NCBI GenBank assembly: GCA_035048485.1
Contig: CM068584.1
Coordinates: 55,305,739 to 55,369,738 of the forward strand
Reading direction: 5' to 3'
Length of the DNA: 64,000 nt
Origin: Pteria penguin
Taxonomy: Eukaryota; Mollusca; Bivalvia; Pterioida; Pteriidae
Below are positions 21,827-34,100 of the stretch, piece after piece. The translations under genes were made by a program, and so were the position numbers. How positions within the stretch are numbered: the stretch's first letter is position 1; the number at the start of each line of letters is the position of its first letter. The notes under the pieces were generated by a model, which worked only from the letters and a program-made list of their open reading frames with translations, was not told where the DNA came from and did no database searches.

Positions 21827-23062
21827 TCTTAACCTTCTTCTCGGTGCAGTCAGTTACACACACAGCTGTTGGAAAACATTCCCGAAACATGTTTGGTAGC
21901 GTCTCTCTTATTGCTTCTCGACTAGGCCAATTTATCAAAAATTACAATTTTATAAAACACTCTAGACACTGTTGTGCTTGAAACTCCTGACCTGTAGTGC
22001 ATGTCTTCAAATGACAGATTAAGTCTCAATTTCACTAAAAATAGACAAAAATTCATCAGCAAGCGATAGTTTTGTTCTTGTTTTGACTACTGCACCACGT
22101 AGGAAGTCAAACACCACTGTGAAAAGCAGGTGTTTGTAATCCTGTGTAAAAATTAGTTTTCTTGTCATTGTTAATGATTGCACTGGCCCCAAATGACACA
22201 TCCTCACAATTTTCCCTGCATTTGCTAAGTTCATCAATGCATCTTTCTAAATCTGACTGTAGTTTCACAACCTCAGCCTTTAAACACTGGAGTTCTGATT
22301 TCAGACGTGTCATCTCATCCTCTGCACTAGTAAAATCATCATCAGCATCTGTAGATGTATCATTATCAGCATCCCGGTCACTTCCAAATGTTGACTGTAT
22401 GTCTAATAATGCTTGGGCTGCATCTGTTCGCTTGTGAGTTTCTGTTTTTTGTTCACTTCGCAAAAAGGTCCCATGATATCGATCAAGCTGTCTTTGCAGT
22501 TTCTCGTAGTCTACTTTCTTGTATATAAATATCTGTGGTCTGTAGTCAGGATGTCTTGGGTCATCACTTGTTGTACCTATTGTAAAATATCATATAAATT
22601 TGAATGTAAATGTACACTAAAGTAAATTTTCATTGACAGGACATTGAATCAAAGTTAAGAATTATTCTTCCGTTCATGAGATAAATTTAATGTATACAGA
22701 ACCTATAATAATTTATATGTATATTGCTATTTTTACATTTTTCTGTCGTAATAATAATGATGTATGTCGTATTTTCAAAATGAACAAAACCATGATAAAG
22801 TCAATCCAGATCTGCGACATGCATAAAGTATGATAATCTAAATAAATTCTACACACCTGTCAGGAAATGTTCTCCACAAACAACACTATTCCTCACTAGG
22901 TACCCAGCCTTCCCGATTAAGCTCAGCAAGCCACTCCTTACGTTTGTCAGGATTGGCATATTTTCCTTCAGCTTTTGGAAACTTAAAACATCCAAGTTTT
23001 TTACCGTTCACTACTTTGCCCCATCTATTTGCACAGCCAGCGGCAACACAGCTTTTAACCAT
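21827..23062 (-). pseudogene. THAP-type DDE transposase, truncated
   Basis: Exon 1, 23062-22857, opens MVKSCVAAGCANRWGK with LGCFKFPKAEGKY, KEWLAELNREGWVPSE, and, after one extra base near 22894, NSVVCGEHFLTG and a GACAG/GTGTGT donor; all C2CH ligands are present. Exon 2 starts at 22576 and reads TSDDPRHPDYRPQIFIY, then a coiled coil EMTRLKSELQCLKAEVVKLQ, FYTGLQTPA, VVFDFLRGAVVKTRTKLSLA, VKLRLNLSFEDMHYRSGVSS (HTH) and WPSREAIRETLPNMFRECFP, TAVCVTDCTEKK, then stops being recognisable at about 21827. Three single-base breaks occur in exon 2. The DDE core beyond the first Asp is absent, so it cannot be autonomous. Confidence 0.82.
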
Positions 23063-23427
23063 GTTTTCGTTGATTAAATTAGATAACAGAATGTAAACAA
23101 ACTTTGACAATATGGCGGCAAAATCCTTTCGAAATGTAAACAAACAGGTGTCATCGCGTGACATGACCTTAGAACAGCCAGGTAAATGATCATATACGCA
23201 GCAAACGCACATCCGCTATTGTAAACTAACGCACGCTACCCGTTGTTTTGCCCCGCGGTATGGCGGAGCGCGTGGTTGCTAGTCACGTGACCAATTTGGG
23301 AAGGCCATCCATAGTTTACTTGTCTTGATTTCGTACCTGGAGAAAACATCCAACTAAACAACTAATGTGAAACATAACAACGCATCATTAATTACAGCAT
23401 TTTCGCTGTACGGTAACAAAAGAACGA

Positions 23428-23642
23428 ATGACCATGTCGCCATAATGGACAGGTGTTATTCTAGCTTTCAACATTACTCTGTATGATATACAGAACGACT
23501 CGCTGATACAGGCGTGGTGTCCTAATGTCGCCCCTTGTTAATAAAATTGCCGCAGTGAAAAAGGTAATTACATAAAATAATGCTTCAATTACTGCGACTA
23601 GCAAGAGTTAGTAACATATGTCCACTATGGCGACATGGTCAT
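23428..23642. mobile_element. MITE with 24-bp inverted ends
   Basis: ATGACCATGTCGCCATAATG at 23428 is repeated in inverted form ending at 23642 with one mismatch, enclosing 215 bp. A second, diverged direct copy of the left end and its upstream flank lies at about 24782-24935. Confidence 0.55.
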
Positions 23643-23689
23643 CTGTTATGGAACTAGATTACACGTCACGATAAACTACCAGAGACATA

Positions 23690-24475
23690 ATTTCTATTGA
23701 AACGGTCGGCTCATACCTTCACCACCGTTTCTATTTCACCATTCATATTTTGTGTGGGAAAACTTTGCTGATAGAAACTGGGTCATTGCATCCAAAAATG
23801 GAGTAACATGCACAAATCACTTACCTTTTCAGCTAATTAAATCCTTAACTATTCATATCTATCCATTTTCTTGTAAAAACAGTCCATGTATACTCGAATA
23901 AATACATCACAAAATATTTGGTGTAGCTCTCTATTACTTCCAAACTGCCATTTAAAATTATGTCAATATGTGGTTTCACTGGCTGAAGAGTTCTAATTAC
24001 TGGGGGCATCCAAGGGAAACATGGTTATAAAAATGAAGAAAAGGGTTGTTTTTCACTGAAATTTTCCTAGACATTTATTAAGTATTTGTATTTAAAGTGT
24101 TTTTAAGATATCTGCAATTTAATTGGCAGGACTTTATGAAAAAAAATTAGGCTTTAATTTTTTTCCCTATTTAACCTCATGGCCTCACACATGCGCACTC
24201 AATCTAGTTTGAACATGGCCGTTTGAAAGTAATGGAGAAATACACCAAATAATTTGTGATGTATTATTCGAGTATACATGGATTGTTTTACAAGAAAATG
24301 GATTAATATGAATAGTTAAGGATTTAATTAGCTGAAAAGGTAAGTGATTTGTGCCTGTCACTCCATTTTTTGGATGCAATGACCCAGTTTCTATCAGCAA
24401 AGTTTTCCCACACAAAATATGAATGGTGAAATAGAAACGGTGGTGAAGGTATGAGCCGACCGTTTCAATAGAAAT
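23690..24475. mobile_element. Fold-back element with ~265-bp arms and 13-bp target duplication
   Basis: The arms 23690-23955 and 24210-24475 are inverted copies beginning ATTTCTATTGAAACGGTCGG, with few mismatches. TACCAGAGACATA stands directly outside both arms (23677-23689 and 24476-24488). The loop is about 250 bp without coding potential. The duplication length is longer than for most cut-and-paste families; Mutator-like elements (9-11 bp) are the nearest. Confidence 0.8.
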
Positions 24476-24488
24476 TACCAGAGACATA

Positions 24489-25570
24489 TATACACATGTA
24501 TATATGTCTCTGATACTACACGCCTTATTAACAGGGGCTTCTTGAGGGGTTACGATACAGAAACATTTCACTCTTAAGATATAATTAGCAGCGGTCTGAA
24601 AATATCACCTTCTTTTGGTAAAAGATCATTAATATAAATAAAATACTAAAATATATAATCTTTTGGGAATTAATAACTTGACCCGCTAAGGTGGCGACAT
24701 CTACCGTATTTGCATTGACCCAAAATTTATGGAAAACTTCAATTGAGGACGCCACGCCGATAATTTACTATTATTGATTTTGTACCTGGAGAAAATCCAA
24801 CTAAACAAATGTGAAATACACCGCATCACTTATTTAAGCATTTTCGCCGTACGGTAAGAAAGGAACGAATGACCATGTCGCCATAATGGACAGATGTTGT
24901 TCTAGCTTTAAACAATACTCTGTATTTTACTGATTTACACATGATATTTCTAACAAAGAGTAATGGCATTCTATGACCGCTTACAAGCCGCGATCATTGA
25001 CATTTTATTATACCGCCGTGTTTATTGTTTAAATTTTAGAGACGAGGTGACATAGGGACCGGTCCTACTAAAGAGAGAAACCTAGAGAACCCTAGAGAAC
25101 TCTAGCTTTTAAAACCACGGGAATGATCGTATTGCTTTTATTTCGCATTAATGTGATATAATGTATATATTTACATAATTTATCACAAAATTTATAAGTA
25201 TTATCCATGTTCATGGCGATTATTATCGGCTGAAACACGAAACGAGATTTTCCGTTGCGGAACTGAAAGATTGAGAAGCGGCTATTTCAGGTTCTGTTCA
25301 ATTTCTATTATACTGAAATCCGCGAAACCGATTGCTGAAATTTTATTTTCGATGTTTATGATCATAGATGGTTATATATATGTGATAGATATAATAACTA
25401 TTATATGTTTTTCTTTTTCAGATCATTATAAAACCAATGACGTATAGTTTAAATTATAATTCCCCAATGAAATAAAACGACCGGGACACTCCACATGCAT
25501 ACGATGTTTACGATAGACTCTACGTAATATTCGATTATGCTTCATTCATTATGTTATGATATTAGTTACA
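24489..25570. other. Non-coding region
   Basis: It holds the partial direct copy of the MITE end (24782-24935) and AT-rich sequence. A (CT)n microsatellite begins at 25583. No exon recognised. Confidence 0.5.
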
Positions 25571-25582
25571 AATAAATCATAA

Positions 25583-25602
25583 TCTCTCTCTCTCTCTCTC
25601 TA
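25583..25602 (+). repeat. (CT)n microsatellite
   Basis: Pure CT dinucleotide run. Confidence 0.9.
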
Positions 25603-25849
25603 GCTGGTTTTACCTTAATTGTGGGGACACAAGTTTCAGACCGACATTGTGAGGACATCCATTTCCCATACCAATATGTCGGATATGGCCATGGCATATA
25701 CATAGCACTCCTCCATGTAACTAAATCTCCCCTAAATCTTGTATGAATCTGGATCCGTTTTGAGTCAGAGAGAAGATCTTTATGGGAACATATCAATCTC
25801 TGCGGGTGTGGGGACATCCGTGACCTCACAAAAAAGAGTCATGTTTGTC

Positions 25850-27865
25850 CGCACAAAAAAAAGAGATAGAATCAATTGTCCTCACAAAAATGAGACAGAA
25901 TGTCCCCATTGATAACTACCTCTGGTGAAAGAATCAATTGTCCTCACAGAAATGCATAGAATGTCCCAATTATAACTACCTCTGGGGAGAGAATAATTGT
26001 CCTCACAAAAATGAGACAGAATATCCACATTATAACTACCTCTGGTGAGAGAATCAATTGTCCTCACAAAAATGAGATAGAATGTCCCCATTATAACTAC
26101 CTCTGGTGAGAGAATCAATTGTCCTCACAACAAGAGTTGTCAGAAAGACAACATAGCTCGCCGGAGGCAAGTTATGAACAAGGTTAAAGTTTTTCAAATG
26201 TAGGTCAAAGGTCAAGGTCCAAAATGTTTGTACGAGTGAATAGGTCTAGTCACAAGGAATACACACATGAAGTTTGAAAGCCCTATCTGTCACTGTTGGC
26301 AAGTTATGAGTAAGGTTAAAGTTTTTGTCTACGGACAACGACGACAACGACGTCGGGGGTATGACAATAGCTCCCCTGACATTAGTCTCGGCTCGCACAA
26401 AAATGCATAGAATGTCCCCATTATAACTATCTTTGGTGAGAGAATCAATTGTCCTCACAAAAATGAGACAGAATATCCCCATTATAACTACCTCTGATGA
26501 GAGAATCAATTGTCCTCACAAAAATGAGACAGAATGTCCCCATTTATTATAACTACCTCTGGTGAGAGAATCGATTGTCCTCACAAAAATGAGACAGAAT
26601 ATCCACATTATAACTACCTCTGGTGAGAGAATCAATTGTCCTCATAAAAATGCATAGAATGTCCCCATGCCTCTGGGGAGAGAATCAATTGTCCTCACAA
26701 AAATGAGACAGAATGTCCCCATTACAACTACCTCTGGTGAGAGAATCAATTGTCCTCACAAAAATGAGACAGAATGTCCCCATTATAACTACCTCTGGTG
26801 AGAGAATCAATTGTCCTCACAAAAATGCATAAAATGTCCCCATTATAACTACCTCTGGTGAGAGAATCAATTGTCCTCACAAAAATGAGACAGAATGTCC
26901 CCATTAATGATAACTACCTCTGGTGAGAGAATCAATTGTCCTCACAAAAATGAGACAGAATGTCCTCATTATAACTACCTCTGGTGAGAGAATCAATTGT
27001 CCTCACAAAAATGAGACAGAATATCCCCATTATAACTACCTCTGGTGAGAGAATCGATTGTCCTCACAAAAATGAGATAGAATGTCCCCATTATAACAAG
27101 ATTGTGTAGGAACCCTGTAGTTGTTTATTTTTTAAGTAGTTATGAGTAAGGTTAAAGTTTTTGTCTACGGACAACGACGACAACGACGTCGGGGGTATGA
27201 CAATAGCTCCCCTGACATTAGTCTCGGCTCGCTAAAAATGCATAGAATGTCCCCATTATAACTATCTTTGGTGAGAGAATCAATTGTCCTCACAAAAATG
27301 AGACAGAATATCCCCATTATAACTACCTCTGATGAGAGAATCAATTGTCCTCACAAAAATGAGACAGAATATCCACATTATAACTACCTCTGGTGAGAGA
27401 ATCAATTGTCCTCATAAAAATGCATAGAATGTCCCCATGCCTCTGGGGAGAGAATCAATTGTCCTCACAAAAATGAGACAGAATGTCCCCATTACAACTA
27501 CCTCTGGTGAGAGAATCAATTGTCCTCACAAAAATGAGACAGAATGTCCCCATTATAACTACCTCTGGTGAGAGAATCAATTGTCCTCACAAAAATGCAT
27601 AAAATGTCCCCATTATAACTACCTCTGGTGAGAGAATCAATTGTCCTCACAAAAATGAGACAGAATGTCCCCATTAATGATAACTACCTCTGGTGAGAGA
27701 ATCAATTGTCCTCACAAAAATGAGACAGAATGTCCTCATTATAACTACCTCTGGTGAGAGAATCAATTGTCCTCACAAAAATGAGACAGAATATCCCCAT
27801 TATAACTACCTCTGGTGAGAGAATCGATTGTCCTCACAAAAATGAGATAGAATGTCCCCATTATA
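25850..27865 (+). repeat. 61-bp minisatellite array with a duplicated block
   Basis: The unit is 61 bp, marked by AGAATCAATTGTCCTCACAA and ATGAGACAGAATGTCCCCAT, with about 27 partly degenerate copies. 61 is not a multiple of three, so the frames rotate and the array is not coding. It is interrupted at 26130-26397 by a hairpin-type element. The block from about 26302 to 27131 is repeated nearly exactly from 27132 to 27911, minus one 61-bp unit. Confidence 0.92.
26130..26397 (+). mobile_element. Hairpin-type element inserted in the minisatellite
   Basis: Begins CAACAAGAGTTGTCAGAAAG, contains the inverted pair GTTGTC/GACAAC and ends GACATTAGTCTCGGCTCGC after an ACGACGACAACGACGTCGG tract. Its last about 95 bp reappear at 27132-27230 as part of the duplicated block. 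Confidence 0.65.
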
Positions 27866-27894
27866 ACAAGATTGTGTAGGAACCCTGTAGTTGT

Positions 27895-28154
27895 TTATTT
27901 TTTAAGTAGTTTGGTTACAACTTGACTCTTTCTTCTTTGTTCTTGTTGATGCATGGCCCATGTTTGGAATTTTATGGCTTTCCATTCACGATTTCCTAGC
28001 TTGCCATTACTTTTTGCCATGGCAAATAAAACATCCCTTTTCTTTGGTGGTTTATTGTGTTTCCTCACTTCTGGCATTAGAAAGATTTCAATAGCCTCTT
28101 TTTCAGTTTTTGACCATGTTGTTCTCTCTTTCTTTTTGTGATTGTGCTTCTTCC
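27895..28154 (-). CDS. Exon 16: terminal exon, Myb/SANT-like
   Basis: TTGTTTTTCAG acceptor, phase 1, 85 codons to TAA at 27895. Reads GKKHNHKKKERTTWSKTEKE, AIEIFLMPEVRKHNKPPKK, RDVLFAMAKSNGKLGNREWK and AIKFQTWAMHQQEQRRKSQ. T-W-S-x-x-E-K-x-A-(I/V) and R-x-W-K-x-(I/V)-K are helix 1 and helix 3 of a small Myb/SANT-like fold that ends the same family elsewhere. The stop codon overlaps AATAAA. The last codons and 3' flank are duplicated at about 27087-27131 next to the minisatellite. Confidence 0.72.
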
Positions 28155-31100
28155 CTGAAAAACAATGTAAAAAGCAAGTTATTACAATTTTTAAACTTTT
28201 CTAAACAACAGACTCAGGGGTCTTAAGGTCATGAAGGTGCTTACCTGTTAAAACATAACTCACAGGACCATGACATTTAAAGCCCAGCCACCTTCAAGTT
28301 GGCACTTTGCAAATTTATCACGTACATGTATATGGATCATGAAAAAGTATCATAGTTACTTTTTCTGCACAAACTTGATAGACCTTCCCTAAAGCATGAT
28401 ATTTATCAACTATGAAAGCAGTTGGTGCACCAAAATTACCCCTTTTTTGACCCTTGAAAGCTTTAGCCCCTTGATAAACAAACCTGATTCCCCTTTGCCT
28501 ACTGATCACTTGTGTCAAGTTTAATCAAAATTGGTCGAGCAGTTTTTTCAGAAGTCCTTTATAGTCATATTAGCTCTGGTTTCTGTTAAATTCAGAAGAA
28601 AACAGGATTTCATTTCTTTAGATGAAATTATAATATCAATCCGCTAACACTTCTTACAATTCTATTCAACTTATGAATTTTGAATTTTTGCTCTCATATA
28701 TATATATGCAAAACCCCGATTTGAAGTTTATCACATACACACCATGCGCAAGTGCAGATACCAGTCGTAACATTTTCTGTTACAAGGACCTTTTGGTAGT
28801 TCTGTGTTAATTTAGTGTCATTTTAGGCAGAATAATTAACAAGAGTACCCCAAACGGTACATGATACACCTGCTTTCAACCTCGATGCCCACTCTTTGTA
28901 AACGAAAAACAGGTTTCCATTGGAGAAGGTAAGGGGCAAGGAAGCATTGATACTAGGGGTGTGCGATATTACCGGTATATTGCGATGCTGCACAGTCAAT
29001 ACAATATACCAGTATTCAAATCTAAAAACCGGTATATTGCGGTTTTTTGTCAACAGTTAAAAAGTCCACAATATCAATTGTTTCTGTACATTTTTATCAT
29101 ATTTTCTGCAACAGAAAACGCTATAATTGAGAATTAGATCACAATTGAATTCATTCAAGATTTTACAATGAGTGCTTTCTTCGAGTGACCTCGACCTTCA
29201 AGAATTATTGTAATGCTTTACATACAAGATGCTTTATGATCCAAATACAGTTGCATGTATCATTAAATTCTAAAACATAAACATTCTGGCCATAAACAAT
29301 AACTTTATAATCTTTGCAATAAATTGCAATACATTAAGCATGTATTGCAATATGTAACATATTGCAATACACGGCTTAATATTGCAATATTTTGAATTTC
29401 GACTCGTGTCTTAAGCTTGATATTAAAAACACCGATGTAAAGTTTCACCAAATTTGGCTTAGTACCTTGGCCAGAAAGCTGCAGACAAGCTAATTCCACC
29501 AGTTTGGATGCATGACCTCGAATTCCAACTAGTGCCTAGAGCTTGATACCAGGTACACTCGTGTTAAGTTTCAACAAATTCGGTTTAGTACTTTGGTTAG
29601 AAAGCAGCGGACAAGATAATTCTATCCGTATTCATGTGAAAATGAGCCCACTGTGACCTCACGACTCTCATGACCTTGAAAATCGATTGACCCTAAGAGC
29701 TTGATATAAGGAATACTCCTGTGCAGTTGCAACAAATTCGGTTCAGTACCTTGACCAGAAAGCTGCAGACATGCTAATTCTACCCGTTTTTATGTGTGAA
29801 TTAAGTCATTGTGGCCTTGATCTTGAACGCACGACCTTGAATTTTGACTTGCGCCTACAGCTTGATATCAGGAACACTCGTGTTAAGTTTCAACAAATTT
29901 GGTTCAGTTCGACTGGGCTAAAGAACTTCTTGGAAGGAACAACTGTCTTAAGTCCCTTTAGTAGTTTCTTCAGAAATCTCCAGACAAGCCAAGTGCTGAC
30001 AACGGACGGACGACACAGACCATACCGATATACGCCCCACCTAGCGGAGGGCTTATGAATTTGTTGCAGCTATTATACCTTCCTTTAATGGTAAAAGTTT
30101 ACAGGTGGGTCAGGTAAGATAAAATTAAATTACTTGCCTGAATCATCTTCGGATGACATTTCTTCTGAACTTTCATTTTCATCCTCTTTTAAAACTGTAA
30201 TAAAATGGAAATGTGCAGATATAGACTTCAGAAAATGATTATTTACCCATCAAAATATACCATCATTGCAAATCCCCCCACCAAATGGACAATGCAGTAC
30301 TAGTTGAGAACAAAATGAATCTCACATATTCATCAACAAGAGTCCTAGGGGGCCTGAAGATTCTCACCTGGTAACCATGATTCACAGAATCATGACAAAG
30401 TATCATTTTCAATGTGACTTTGAAACTTGTTTGAAATTTGTTTACATAATTTTCAACAACTTTTATAGGTATATCAAAAATACTTATGTGGTTTACTAGA
30501 AAATTAGAATTTTCACTGTCAGCATATAACGGAGATATGTGACCTTGATCTTTGACCCCTGGACCTTGAAACTCTGCTAATATATTGTTCACCTAATTTC
30601 CTACAATAATATTAATGTGTATACAAAATGTTTAAAGTTCATGAGGAAATTAGCATTTTTAACTTTTAAGTGTCTATGACCTTGACCTTAGACACTGACT
30701 TTGAAACAGCATGCTCCACATAATTTGCTGAAACTTTCTAATATATATGTTTTTAAAAGTTGAACATTAATTCGAAAATTAGTATTTTCAGTTTTGGCAT
30801 ATTGTCAAATGCATCTGTGACACATGACCTTGACTGATGTATGTACAGAAAGTGTCACATTATTCACAACATTTTTACCTATATATAGTGAATCTTTAAT
30901 CCAATCCAGTTAGTTAATTCTCAAATATAACCAACAGGTGTTGGTGACTTGGTTAATGAGATTGGATAAAATCAATAATCCACACATACAAATGAGAGAA
31001 ATGTTCTCAAAAATTCTGCTGCAAAGGTCAAGGACGAATCTGCTCACGATGATATATTAGTCAATTAGTATTCTGCCTATCCCATTACCAACTGGCAGAG

Positions 31101-34100
31101 ACGGTCACAATTTTCATACCTCGTTTCAATACAAAATATGTTTTACACCTGGGTACAATTAACTCCGTTTAATGTCTTCTTCTATGTAGTATTGAAAGCA
31201 AACTTAAAACAGTTACTTATTATTTGTTTTTATTCAAGAGACAACAGCTATGAAAACATTTGCGTAATGACCAAGTTTAGACAGGTTGGCTGCGGGATTA
31301 ACATTTTACTAATACATGATTCTGTTACAAATTATTTCCTTATATCAGCGAAGAAATCACATCATTTTTACTTTAGGGACTAAATTTTTAGTTCGTTATA
31401 AGCATGTTTTTCGTTAAAGCACTTTTCGTTGTAAGCATCAATATATACTTCATATAAATAGGAAATTTGCTGGGGATTTTATTTTAGTTCGTTATAGGCC
31501 TGAATTCGTAATAAGCCTGTTCGTTATAAGCCAACTCCACTGTAAATTGTTGTAACACAAAATGTGTTCAGCAATTTTAATGCATTATTTTGAAAATTCT
31601 TTCTTTGAGACTACCAACAAAAAAGACCAATTTCCGTAACGTCATGACATTGATGGCCATGTAGAAATTATGCGCAAATTTTTCAAGTCTCCAAAAATTT
31701 TTTTCTTTATTATTTGATAAAAATTGCTAATGTATACATTTTCTGTTATGTGCTACTCACTGATAATTTGATTTTTGACCTATGTGATTTATAACTGAAA
31801 ATATCCTATATTTTCCTCGATCAATGTTAGGGTGATAAGACAGTAGTCCATAACTGACCTAAATGCAAAGACGTGCTTTTTTTAGTTGGAAACTGGCCTT
31901 GAAAATGGAGCTAAGGTTACATGTGATGAAGATATAATAAGTCAGTAAAAGTCACATCCTAGATTGAATAGTCTGAAAAAGATAGGTGTCTGTGTGCCAT
32001 TAAGGAAGATTCCGAAAATGACGGAAAGCCCGAATGACAGTCACAACGTCATTTCAACTAGAACAAGTCAACCAGGTCGATGGGGCACTGTTTAATGAGA
32101 TGTTTCAACAGGAGTAGGAGTGGAATTGATACATGTAGCAGGATTAAATGCTATTAAAGTTTAAAATGACAGCAGTCGTAAGAAATTCACAAATGAAGGG
32201 AGAAATATGTGTTTATTAGTTTAAATAACGTTTCTATTTTGAACTTCATCAGGTATGTTAATGACAAAAATCCTTATGCAGTGTATAGAGGTATGTTATC
32301 TGCAATTATTGGAACTGGATGTCAAAGTGAACCTGTTTGTGGTCACTGCAGTAAGTCCACAGGTGCACTCTTTATGTGAGTGCAGAGATTGTAGTCCAGA
32401 TGTGATCGATGTGCGAGCAAATTTGGTGTGTTAGAGAAACAGTGATCTGAGTCACTCCAGCAGCCTGAAGTAATGTTGTAATACAGTTCTGTTTGTTTTT
32501 GTTGAGATCGTAGTTGAAGTCGCCACAAATTATAAGTGGGTATATTGTTGAATATGCATTCAAGAACTCTTCCACACGATTTGATGGTTGACAGTGGAGT
32601 ACGATTAGTACTAGAGATATCATCGATCCAGAAACGAATTTGCTGACGGACAGACAGACAGATGTACGGACACAGTGATTCCTATAGGGCTCCCGCTCTG
32701 AAATTTACTTAGATTTTTTTCTGCAGAAAAATACGTTACTGTTTGTTTGTTATGGGTTTAACGGCCTATCAACATCCGAGGTCATATAAGGCCAGTCAAA
32801 GGTTAAGCATAAGAGAATATATGTTTATTATCGTAGAATACAAGGTCTATTTTTGGAGAGGATAAGTAAAGGCAGTGGGGCAAGCCACGATAATAACCTT
32901 ATATTATGTTTATCCTGCAACTGTTTCATTGCAAAAAATTACCAAAATTTCTTTGTTTACAATTCTTCGTGCAGGTCGCCATTTCTACTCATTCTTCCCA
33001 TAGGGTATATAAATTAAAATCAATTGCAAGGTACCCATATCACACAGATTAATCGTGTCAATGCACAGTAAAATATAGTGTGGGGTGTTTCAAAATGAAA
33101 ACGTTGAATAAGACGAAAGGGTCAATTAATTGAAAGGTAAATATAATTGTTTTAACACAAAGTATAACATAATTCAGATTTAATAAGAGTAAAACAATTC
33201 AAAATATTCCCGCCAGCCTAACTGTTCCTACGCTGTTAACGGAACTTTTTGCACGCGAATCGTATTGACAGATAAAGCACTTTTGTATTGACGGATAAAG
33301 CTTAGCATTATCTGGCAGTTGTTATCAGCTGTTATACATGTTAGTTGCAGGATAACAGGTCATTAATGGGCAAGGTAATTTAAGGTAATTATGGGCATAA
33401 GGTAAAAACCACAGGGAAGAAAAAGCAGCAAAAATAGAAGGAAAGAAAAGGACCGCAGGATAGAATGTGTTGCATTAGTCTGATCCCTCACCATCTGCCT
33501 GTATAGCTTGGGTGGCCCTTCCAGGAACTGAGTGTTCCCGCTAGCATAGCCATCAGGATCATTGGGATACTCAATCCCCCCACCACTAAAAGGTTGCAAC
33601 ACTGGGGGATACGTTACTGTCCTAACTGCCTTAAATCTGAAAGTCTTAGTATACAAACCGTATTCGTCTCCAGAAGAGTGTTCCTCTTCGTCAATGATGA
33701 CCAATCGTTGGTTCTTGCGCCTGGGTCTCACTTGTCTCACTTGAAAATCTGTAATTTTAGATAAGATAGTGAAGTTTAACAATATTTTTCCGCATCTACT
33801 AGAGATTAATTCAGACCATTTAGACTAGATGTTAATGGGTAGATTTAGCTCTTTTCCAAAAAAAAACCACATTTTTCTGCCAAAATTTGTGGTGAAAATG
33901 CCCACAATTTTGATCATCAAAACTGGAAATTTTATTTGACAACGATTGAAAATCAAGTATTTGGGACTTATACAAATCTTGCCCGTTGGTTCTGTGATGT
34001 GCAGGGTGTCATTAGTGTCTGAGAACAGTGACATAAATACTGAGCGCTGAACCTGAACGCCTCCAGCGACAGCCAATTGCTCTACCAACTGAGCTACCCA

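Larger units (their letters stand above)
21249..23309 (-). mobile_element. THAP-type DNA transposon with long terminal inverted repeats
   Basis: The two ends, GATGGCCTTCCCAAATTGG at 21249 and its complement ending at 23309, form inverted repeats about 160 bp long that include TCACGTGAC, GGGCAAAACAACGGGTAG-like and GGTAAATGATCATATACGC blocks. ATA flanks both sides, compatible with a short target duplication. The interior, about 1.7 kb, carries a minus-strand THAP transposase and possibly the start of a second, convergent plus-strand ORF. Structure agrees with ISL2EU/Harbinger-related elements. Confidence 0.8.

Noticed and set aside
24185..24571. 128-codon minus-strand ORF
   Set aside because: Lies within the arm of the fold-back element; no family resemblance.
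25882..26509. Minus-strand ORFs across the minisatellite
   Set aside because: The 61-bp unit shifts frame each copy; the ORFs are by-products of the repeat without start context or family match.
25850..27865. CRISPR array
   Set aside because: Units are contiguous without unique spacers, and the setting is eukaryotic.
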